Source: Sulfurovum sp. (lineage in GTDB: Bacteria > Campylobacterota > Campylobacteria > Campylobacterales > Sulfurovaceae). From it: a stretch of DNA of 12,690 bases. The translations under genes were made by a program, and so were the position numbers. Under the pieces are notes generated by a model. That model saw only the letters and a list, made by a program, of their open reading frames with translations. It did not search any database and was not told the DNA's origin. The stretch spans positions 1-12,690 of the forward strand of contig JAGGRU010000001.1 in assembly GCA_021159425.1 (NCBI GenBank). The letters are read 5' to 3'. Below are positions 7,597 through 12,690 of the stretch, in pieces. Every line of letters begins with the position of its first letter. Positions within the stretch are counted from its first letter, which is position 1.

Positions 7597-8667
7597 ATGA
7601 GTAAAAGTTATAAAATTGGCGTGATCAAAGGTGATGGGATAGGTCCAGAAATCATTGATGAGGCTATAAAAGTACTTGATGCAGTTTCTGTAACTCAAGG
7701 GTTTAATCTTAAGTATGAAGAGATGCTGCTTGGCGGTGTAGCCATTGATGAGACAGGTGTGCCGTTACCGGAAGAGACAATTAAAGGCGTAAAGAAGTGC
7801 GATGCCATTCTTTTTGGTGCTATCGGTGGACCAAAATGGGATACACTTGAGAGACATTTACGCCCGGAAACGGGATTACTTGGCTTACGTAAAGAGATGG
7901 GGACATTTGCAAACCTCAGACCGGCAATAGTATATGACGAACTTGTGAATGCATCAAGTCTTAAACCTGAAGTTATTCAGGGCGTAGATATTATGGTTGT
8001 TCGTGAATTGACAGGCGGTATCTACTTTGGTCAACCAAGAGAACTCCAAGTTGATAAAGCTTTCAATACTATGATCTATACAAGAGAAGAGGTAAAGCGT
8101 ATTGCGATCGTAGCTTTTGATATTGCTATGAAACGTGACAAACGTATCTGTTCTGTAGATAAGGCTAATGTACTTGAAGTAAGTCAGTTTTGGAGAGAGA
8201 TTGTAGAAGAAATTGCAAAAGACTATCCGGAAGTTGAACTCACACATATGTATGTAGATAATGCAGCAATGCAACTGATCCGTGATCCTAAACAATTTGA
8301 TGTGATCTTGACAGGAAATATCTTTGGGGATATCCTTTCAGATGCAGCATCTATGCTTTCTGGTTCTATTGGGCTTCTTCCCTCTGCCAGTACAGGAAAA
8401 GGTGTTGGACTGTTTGAACCTATTCATGGTTCTGCACCGGACATTGCCGGACAGGGAATTGCAAACCCGCTTGCAACGATTTCCTCTGCATCTATGATGT
8501 TACGTTATGCTTTAGGTGAAAATGAAGCAGCAGATAAAATTGATGATGCTATTAAAAAAGCACTGAGCGAAGGTTACCGTACTGGTGACATTGGGGATTA
8601 TGATGCTAAAGAGATCTGTACCTGTACGGAGATGGGTGATATTATTGCGGACTATAGTAGTAAATAG
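7597..8667 (+). CDS. leuB: 3-isopropylmalate dehydrogenase
   Basis: NAD-dependent oxidative decarboxylase that turns 3-isopropylmalate into 2-oxoisocaproate, the step after LeuCD. The 356-residue length is typical. Visible signatures: GDGIGPEI (12-19), GAIGGPKWD (74-82), [10 protein letters not shown] (89-98), the [13 protein letters not shown] loop (136-148) with catalytic Tyr143, DKANVLE (188-194) with catalytic Lys189, the aspartates D221 (YVDNAAMQL), D245 and D249 ([11 protein letters not shown]) for Mg/Mn, and [15 protein letters not shown] (277-291), the NAD-binding loop that marks IPMDH rather than isocitrate dehydrogenase. AGAAGG (7582-7587) lies 9 bases before the ATG. It is translated just after leuD (1-base gap). 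A family A repeat begins 13 bases beyond its stop and may protect the 3' end of the message. Confidence 0.98.
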   Translation: MSKSYKIGVIKGDGIGPEIIDEAIKVLDAVSVTQGFNLKYEEMLLGGVAIDETGVPLPEETIKGVKKCDAILFGAIGGPKWDTLERHLRPETGLLGLRKEMGTFANLRPAIVYDELVNASSLKPEVIQGVDIMVVRELTGGIYFGQPRELQVDKAFNTMIYTREEVKRIAIVAFDIAMKRDKRICSVDKANVLEVSQFWREIVEEIAKDYPEVELTHMYVDNAAMQLIRDPKQFDVILTGNIFGDILSDAASMLSGSIGLLPSASTGKGVGLFEPIHGSAPDIAGQGIANPLATISSASMMLRYALGENEAADKIDDAIKKALSEGYRTGDIGDYDAKEICTCTEMGDIIADYSSK

Positions 8668-8680
8668 GACAAACTGCTCT

Positions 8681-8710
8681 CTCGTTCCCATGCTTTGCGT
8701 GGGAATGCAT
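8681..8710 (+). repeat. Family A REP-like palindrome, copy 1 (left half of an inverted pair)
   Basis: CTCG head, then the hairpin TTCCCATGC-TTT-GCGTGGGAA (8685-8705; 9 pairs including one T-G wobble), then TGCAT. It pairs in inverted orientation with copy 2 at 8821-8850, with the CTCG ends outward and the ATGCAT ends inward. Close matches recur at 10499-10528 and 10579-10609. It follows the leuB stop by 13 bases and could also act as an mRNA 3' stem-loop. Confidence 0.8.
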
Positions 8711-8735
8711 ACGCCAATATAAACGTAAAAATAAA

Positions 8736-8741
8736 TATAAT
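8736..8741 (+). promoter_or_regulatory. Possible -10 box for purU inside the repeat spacer
   Basis: A perfect TATAAT lies in the AT-rich, 110-base spacer between family A copies 1 and 2. If used, transcription would begin near 8748 and the purU message would carry copy 2 of the repeat in its leader. There is no recognisable -35 box, and such hexamers are common in AT-rich DNA. Confidence 0.35.
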
Positions 8742-8820
8742 CCACCATTAGGTGATAATAAGACTTTTACTTTCATCATAAAATGCTGGACTTAGACGTA
8801 TTAGTGATATAAATCGATAT

Positions 8821-8850
8821 ATGCATTCCCACAGAGACTGCGGGAACGAG
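8821..8850 (-). repeat. Family A REP-like palindrome, copy 2 (right half of an inverted pair)
   Basis: On the - strand it reads CTCG, then TTCCCGCAG-TCT-CTGTGGGAA (8846-8826; 9 pairs with one G-T wobble), then TGCAT. The base pairs near the tip differ from copy 1 but remain complementary. Its outer end touches the purU ribosome site (AAAGGG at 8851-8856), so a fold here in the transcript would lie right next to the translation start region. Confidence 0.8.
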
Positions 8851-8862
8851 AAAGGGTGAAAT

Positions 8863-9699
8863 ATGGAAAACAGAGCAAGAGTACTTATTGACTGTGAAGA
8901 TGCCAAAGGCTTGGTATATAAGATCTCTAAAGTATTTTATGACAGAGGCTTGAACATCGATAACAACCGTGAATTTGTAGATAAAGAGTATGGTCGATTT
9001 TTTATGCGTACAGTTGTTACGGGACTTTTTGATAGTGATGAATTACTGCAGGAAGTTAAATCTGTTGTTCCTCAAGATGCACATATACGTGTGATAGAAC
9101 CTAAAGATAAAAAAATTGTTATTTTGGCAACGAAAGAGTCTCATGCTTTAGGTGATATACTCATTCGTTATGCAGATGGTGAGTTGGGTGCAGAGATAGA
9201 GTGTGTCATAGCGAATCATGATACATTGAAAGGACTTGTTGAACGTTTTGATATCCCTTTCTTTCATATTCCGGCAGAAGATCTAAGTAGAGAAGAGCAT
9301 GAAGAAAAAGTGATGAACTGTATTGATAAACATGAATTTGATTATATGGTTCTTGCTAAATATATGCGTATCTTAACGCCCACTTTTGTAAAAGCCTATG
9401 AGTTAAAGATCATCAATATCCATCACTCTTTCCTGCCGGCATTTATAGGTGCAAACCCTTACAAACAGGCTTTTGAAAGAGGTGTTAAGATCATTGGTGC
9501 TACAGCACACTTTGTTACCGATGATCTTGATGAAGGTCCGATCATCGCCCAAGATGTCATTCCTGTCAACCACCGTCTTTCATGGAAAGATATGCAAAGA
9601 GCAGGGCGTGACGGCGAAAAGATAGTACTTTCCCGAGCTTTATCACTTGTATTACATGACAGAATATTTGTTAACGGCAATAAAACGGTTATCTTTTAA
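8863..9699 (+). CDS. purU: Formyltetrahydrofolate deformylase
   Basis: Hydrolyses 10-formyl-THF to THF and formate, balancing one-carbon units and feeding formate to PurT-type purine synthesis in the cytoplasm. The 278 residues contain an N-terminal ACT domain (about 5-80, RARVLIDCEDAKGLVYKIS), which in this family senses glycine/methionine, and a formyltransferase-fold domain (84-278). Expected catalytic residues by comparison with GAR transformylase are N185 and H187 (INIHHSFLPAF) and D223 (TDDLDEGPI). The start at 8863 has AAAGGG (8851-8856) 6 bases upstream. Its leader holds a family A repeat and possibly its own promoter, so it is probably separable from leuDB. A GTAG-type repeat begins 15 bases after the stop. 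The ACT domain plus the deformylase-type NIHHSFLPAF motif distinguish it from PurN and Fmt. Confidence 0.97.
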   Translation: MENRARVLIDCEDAKGLVYKISKVFYDRGLNIDNNREFVDKEYGRFFMRTVVTGLFDSDELLQEVKSVVPQDAHIRVIEPKDKKIVILATKESHALGDILIRYADGELGAEIECVIANHDTLKGLVERFDIPFFHIPAEDLSREEHEEKVMNCIDKHEFDYMVLAKYMRILTPTFVKAYELKIINIHHSFLPAFIGANPYKQAFERGVKIIGATAHFVTDDLDEGPIIAQDVIPVNHRLSWKDMQRAGRDGEKIVLSRALSLVLHDRIFVNGNKTVIF

Positions 9700-9714
9700 T
9701 GCGACATATAACGC

Positions 9715-9734
9715 GTAGGGTCGATTTATCGACC
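9715..9734 (+). repeat. Family B REP-like palindrome, single copy (GTAG head)
   Basis: GTAG (9715-9718) followed by GGTCGAT-TT-ATCGACC (9719-9734), up to 7 bp of perfect stem. It matches the left element at 5007-5026 in head, arms and length, while the inner bases (GAT..ATC versus GGTT..ACC) have changed on both sides. It fills the 51-base gap between purU and trmL and ends 16 bases before the trmL ATG, close to its weak ribosome site. Confidence 0.75.
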
Positions 9735-9750
9735 AATAAATGGATATATA

Positions 9751-10242
9751 ATGTTTAACATCGTATTGGTCGAACCACAAATCCCACCTAACACGGGTAC
9801 CATAGGTCGTCTTTGTGTAAATCTTGGTGCAACTTTACACTTAGTCAAGCCACTTGGTTTTGATATTGATGACAAAGCAGTTAAACGTGCCGGACTTGAC
9901 TACTGGAAAGATCTGGATTTGATTGTATGGGAAAGTTTTTCTGAATTTTTAGATGCACATCCTATTGATGAACATAGCTATATGGCAACAACAAAAACAG
10001 ATAATCTTTACTTTAATGCCCAGTTCAAGAAAGATGATTATATTCTATTTGGTTCTGAAACTAAAGGCATTGATGAAAAAGTACTTTTGGCACATCCTGA
10101 ACAGTGCATTACTATTCCTATGGGTGGAAAAGGAAGAAGCCTGAACCTTGGTGTGTCTGTGGGCATTGTTATCTATGATGCCTTGCGTCAAAACTATGAT
10201 GGTTTTGAAAAGATCACCATAGCCAATACACAGGAGAATTAA
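9751..10242 (+). CDS. trmL: tRNA (cytidine/uridine-34-2'-O)-methyltransferase, SPOUT family
   Basis: Methylates the ribose of the wobble base (position 34) of certain leucine tRNAs, using S-adenosylmethionine. The 163-residue length and the three SPOUT motifs fit TrmL: IPPNTGTIGR (11-20), FGSETKGI (100-107) and IPMGGKGRSLNLGVSVGIVIYDAL split across 122-145, which together form the trefoil knot that binds the cofactor. The RAGLDYW stretch (46-52) is also typical of TrmL. The ribosome site is weak (GGA at 9742-9744) and lies between a family B hairpin and the ATG, so the repeat could influence translation. A 70-residue membrane protein begins one base after the stop, implying a shared transcript. 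TrmH/SpoU-type rRNA methylases share the fold, but length and motif 1 favour TrmL. Confidence 0.95.
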   Translation: MFNIVLVEPQIPPNTGTIGRLCVNLGATLHLVKPLGFDIDDKAVKRAGLDYWKDLDLIVWESFSEFLDAHPIDEHSYMATTKTDNLYFNAQFKKDDYILFGSETKGIDEKVLLAHPEQCITIPMGGKGRSLNLGVSVGIVIYDALRQNYDGFEKITIANTQEN

Positions 10243-10243
10243 T

Positions 10244-10456
10244 ATGTCATTTGGAGACTACCTTTATATTATTGCGATCATTCTGTTTTCTTTTATGACA
10301 TTTACGATCATTAGAAATAATTTTTTATCTAAATTTGATGAGCAAGAGAGACGTAAAGATCTGATCGATGAGTATGAAGATGATTATGTTTCAGATGAAA
10401 CTGCAAAGAAGAAAGATAAAGATAATGCAGATAAAGATGAGGACGATAAAGACTAA
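10244..10456 (+). CDS. Small membrane protein with charged acidic tail, unknown function
   Basis: I do not recognise a family. The 70 residues hold one hydrophobic segment (about 6-23, YLYIIAIILFSFMTFTII), then a short basic stretch (R24, K30) and a highly charged C-terminal half (about 33-70) rich in Asp, Glu and Lys that looks disordered; by the positive-inside rule the tail would be cytoplasmic. It has a strong ribosome site, AGGAG at 10232-10236, 7 bases before the ATG, and starts one base after the trmL stop, so it is very likely translated with trmL. The base composition of the tail (GAT/AAA codons) is simple and could evolve quickly, so homologues may be hard to find. There is no cysteine or histidine pattern and no second helix, so a metal-binding or transporter role is not suggested. 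Confidence 0.75.
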   Translation: MSFGDYLYIIAIILFSFMTFTIIRNNFLSKFDEQERRKDLIDEYEDDYVSDETAKKKDKDNADKDEDDKD

Positions 10457-10498
10457 CCCTCTATTTACCAACTTTTAGGTAAAATCACATAGAATTTT

Positions 10499-10528
10499 CT
10501 CGTTCCCATGGTCTCCGTGGGAATGCAT
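10499..10528 (+). repeat. Family A REP-like palindrome, copy 3 (left half of an inverted pair)
   Basis: CTCG head, TTCCCATGG-TCT-CCGTGGGAA (10503-10523; 9 pairs, one T-G wobble), then TGCAT. It lies 42 bases after the small membrane protein gene and faces copy 4 across a 50-base AT-rich spacer. The spacer has no evident similarity to the 110-base spacer of the first pair, so the pair is two REPs rather than a fixed larger element. Confidence 0.8.
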
Positions 10529-10578
10529 ATAGAAGTTTATTTTAACGATAGAATTTTATTTGCTTTTTGTATTGCAGT

Positions 10579-10609
10579 ATGCATTCCCACTCAGGAGAGT
10601 GGGAACGAG
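10579..10609 (-). repeat. Family A REP-like palindrome, copy 4 (right half of an inverted pair)
   Basis: On the - strand: CTCG, then TTCCCACTC-TCCT-GAGTGGGAA (10605-10584; perfect 9-bp stem with a 4-base loop), then TGCAT. It ends 26 bases before the glyS ATG. The tip bases (CTC/GAG) differ from those of copies 1-3 yet pair fully. Confidence 0.8.
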
Positions 10610-10635
10610 AGTGACGTTAATATAGGATTATCCAA

Positions 10636-12684
10636 ATGACACAAGCATTACTCATCGAAATCGGGCTAGAAGAACTTCCTGCTATACCACTACTTAAAAT
10701 TGTATCTAACATAGAAAAATCTTGGAAAAATATACTTGAAGAATATAAGCTCTCTAGTGATTTTGAATTTGTTTATACTCCTAGAAGACTTGTACTAAAA
10801 CATACTGCAATTCCAAGTAAACAAGCAGATTCTACAGTTGAACTTTTTGGTCCTCCATTAGTTGCCGCCATTAAAGATGGTGAGCCAACAAAAGCGGCAG
10901 AAGGTTTTGCCCGTAAATGCGGTGTTGACTTTGAAGCTTTAGGTCGTGCTGAGAAAAATGGCAAAGAAGTGCTTTATTTCAAAAAAGAAGAAAAAGGTTC
11001 AGATATAACTTCACTTCTTCAAGAGATGTTAGAAAAATGGATGAATTCTATGTCATTTGGAAAGATGATGCGTTGGGGATCTAGAACGGATGAGTTCATT
11101 CGACCTATCAGATGGCTTCAAGTTAGACTGGGTGAATCTTCTGTACCAGTAGAACTTTTTGGAGTAAATTCGGATACAAAAACTTATGTACATCGTATGG
11201 TGAGTTATGATGCTGTAGAAGTATCCAATATAGATTCTTATGAGTCTGTTCTGTCTGAGGGTGCAGTAATGCTTATGCCTAAAGAGAGAGAGTCCAAAAT
11301 ACTGGCAGAGTTTGATGCTTTGGAGTCAGAATACAATATTATCATAGAGAGAGACAGATCACTCATTGCAGAAGTAGTTGCCATTACTGAAAACCCTAAA
11401 GCATTGGTAGGTACATTTGATGAACTTTTCCTAGAACTTCCGCCTGAAGTGATCATTACTTCCATGAAAGAGCATCAGCGTTATTTTCCTGTATTTGAAA
11501 ACGGGAAGATAGCCAATAAATTTGTTGTGGTTTCTAATGCGTATACAGATGATTACTCTAAAGTAGTTGCAGGAAATGAGCGTGTACTCAAACCTCGTCT
11601 TGCAGATGGCCTTTTCTTTTACAAGAATGACTTAAAAAATGGACTCTCTACGGATGGTCTTGAAAAAGTACAGTTTATTGATGGGCTGGGTACGCTTGCC
11701 GATAAAATTAACAGAGAAAAACGTATTGCCATACGTCTTTTAGGTCTTTATATGGAAAAAGTGGAGGCGGAGAGTAGCAAAAACAATGTAGAACTTGAAA
11801 AAGCGATGGACAAGGCAGTTAGTCTTGCAAAAGCAGACCTTATGTCTGAGATGGTGTATGAGTTTACAGAACTTCAAGGACTTATGGGTTACTACTATGC
11901 TAAAGCACTGAGTGAAGATGAGGTTGTCTATAATGCCATTAAAGAGCAGTATATGCCTGTAGGTGAGGGTGCTGAGCTTCCAAGATCTGTTTTCTCATCC
12001 ATTGTTGCAATGAGCATCAAACTTGATACCCTTTTTGGGCTCTTCTCTGTAGGGAGGATCCCAACCGGTTCCAAAGATCCATTTGCACTTAGACGTGCGG
12101 TAAACGGTATTGTTCGTATTGTCACTGCGTATGATCTTGGTTTCAACATTGATGATATTATCGTTCTGCTAAAAGCTAACTATGCGGACTTTGATACCAA
12201 GCTGCTTTCTGATTTCATCATAGAGCGTATCAATAAATCACTCGATGCCAACCCTTCAGTTATAGCAGCGGTTCTTGCTTCTGGTGAAAGAGATATCAAT
12301 GAGATAGCCAAGAAAGTATCGGCACTCAATGAGATTGTCTCTTCCCATGCCTTCAAAGAGCAGTTTTCTACGTTTAAGCGTGTAGCAAATATCTCTAAAG
12401 ATGTTGACTTGGACGGAGATTTAAAGATTGATACTTCACTATTTAAAGAAGATGCAGAAGTGACGCTTTACAACGCTTACGAAAAAGTAATTAACCAAAA
12501 ATACGCAGACTACAAAACACAACTAGAAGCGTTGTTTGGACTTAAACGTGAGTTAGATAGTTACTTTGATGATGTCATGGTCAATGCAGATGATGAAGCT
12601 TTAAAAACGAATAGATTAAATACTATTGGGTCTGTTTATAAGACGTTTAAAGGTATTGCAGATATTAAAGAGATCACGGTTTAG
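10636..12684 (+). CDS. glyS: Glycine--tRNA ligase beta subunit
   Basis: Beta subunit of the alpha2-beta2 bacterial glycyl-tRNA synthetase; it binds tRNA-Gly, while GlyQ (not in this window) holds the catalytic site. The 682 residues match the usual length (about 690). Signatures in order: IEIGLEELP (7-15), YTPRRL (47-52), FGPP (71-74), FGKMMRWG (141-148), MKEHQRYFPVF (277-287), GNERVLKPRLADGLFFYK (313-330), an HD-like helical region around AKADLMSEMVYEFTELQG, SKDPFALRRAVNGIVRI near 480, and a DALR-type anticodon-binding C-terminus from about 570. AGGA at 10624-10627 precedes the ATG by 8 bases. It follows an inverted pair of family A repeats; a weak -10-like TAAAAT (10480-10485) upstream of the pair could be its promoter, or it may be read through from trmL. 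The gene is complete, with the stop 6 bases before the window end. Confidence 0.98.
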   Translation: MTQALLIEIGLEELPAIPLLKIVSNIEKSWKNILEEYKLSSDFEFVYTPRRLVLKHTAIPSKQADSTVELFGPPLVAAIKDGEPTKAAEGFARKCGVDFEALGRAEKNGKEVLYFKKEEKGSDITSLLQEMLEKWMNSMSFGKMMRWGSRTDEFIRPIRWLQVRLGESSVPVELFGVNSDTKTYVHRMVSYDAVEVSNIDSYESVLSEGAVMLMPKERESKILAEFDALESEYNIIIERDRSLIAEVVAITENPKALVGTFDELFLELPPEVIITSMKEHQRYFPVFENGKIANKFVVVSNAYTDDYSKVVAGNERVLKPRLADGLFFYKNDLKNGLSTDGLEKVQFIDGLGTLADKINREKRIAIRLLGLYMEKVEAESSKNNVELEKAMDKAVSLAKADLMSEMVYEFTELQGLMGYYYAKALSEDEVVYNAIKEQYMPVGEGAELPRSVFSSIVAMSIKLDTLFGLFSVGRIPTGSKDPFALRRAVNGIVRIVTAYDLGFNIDDIIVLLKANYADFDTKLLSDFIIERINKSLDANPSVIAAVLASGERDINEIAKKVSALNEIVSSHAFKEQFSTFKRVANISKDVDLDGDLKIDTSLFKEDAEVTLYNAYEKVINQKYADYKTQLEALFGLKRELDSYFDDVMVNADDEALKTNRLNTIGSVYKTFKGIADIKEITV

Positions 12685-12690
12685 GGTCTA

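Noticed and set aside
8512..8748. A - strand open frame spanning the leuB end and the repeat
   Set aside because: It is antisense to leuB, crosses a repeat element, and has no recognisable motif or ribosome site.
10464..10483. Stem TTTACC/GGTAAA after the small membrane protein gene as a terminator
   Set aside because: Only 6 bp with an 8-base loop, AT-rich and without a following T-tract.
10499..10609. CRISPR-like repeat-spacer unit
   Set aside because: Only two inverted, not direct, copies occur, spacer length is unrelated to the other pair, and no cas genes are present; REP-like elements explain it better.

Overview
The window looks like a chromosomal segment of a low-GC, chemolithotrophic-type member of the Campylobacterota (Epsilonproteobacteria), with Sulfurovum or Sulfurimonas relatives the best guess. 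This rests on overall gene content and sequence style: an AT-rich genome, T-rich promoters with TATAAT and no clear -35 box, a RpoD of about 620 residues, a short-type LeuD, separate GlyS, and a nitronate-monooxygenase-like protein with a four-cysteine tail resembling Helicobacter FabX. I could not run a search, so the genus is inference. No phage, insertion sequence transposase, CRISPR array or defence system is visible.

Layout. Bases 1-3020 (+ strand) form a tight, overlapping gene string: the 3' end of a FabX/nitronate-monooxygenase-like flavoprotein, an exported zinc amidase with an AMIN-like region, a second amidase that is a lipoprotein and a paralogue of the first, and a YtfJ-family exported protein. 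Bases 3043-6941 (- strand) hold rpoD, then an orphan MoCF/CinA-N-like protein and an MFS transporter with only 2 bases between them. Convergent ends meet at about 3020-3043. rpoD and leuD diverge from a shared 159-base promoter region (6942-7100). Bases 7101-8667 carry leuD-leuB, followed by purU, trmL, a 70-residue membrane protein of unknown role, and glyS. These are core functions: cell-wall remodelling, housekeeping transcription, leucine synthesis, formate/one-carbon release for purines, tRNA wobble-base methylation and glycyl-tRNA synthesis.

The non-routine content is intergenic. Two families of REP-like palindromes sit in four of the gaps. Family A (ends CTCG and ATGCAT, stem TTCCC/GGGAA) occurs four times as two inverted pairs, in the leuB-purU gap and in the gap before glyS. 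Family B (a GTAG head followed by a GGTCG/CGACC palindrome) occurs as an inverted pair between rpoD and the MoCF gene and as a single copy between purU and trmL. The inner stem bases of family A differ between copies but stay complementary, so the fold is conserved rather than the bases. No REP-associated (RAYT) transposase lies in the window, so the elements must have been placed by one elsewhere, or be remnants. No clearly novel gene system was found; the repeats, the amidase duplication and the FabX-like cysteine tail are the best leads.
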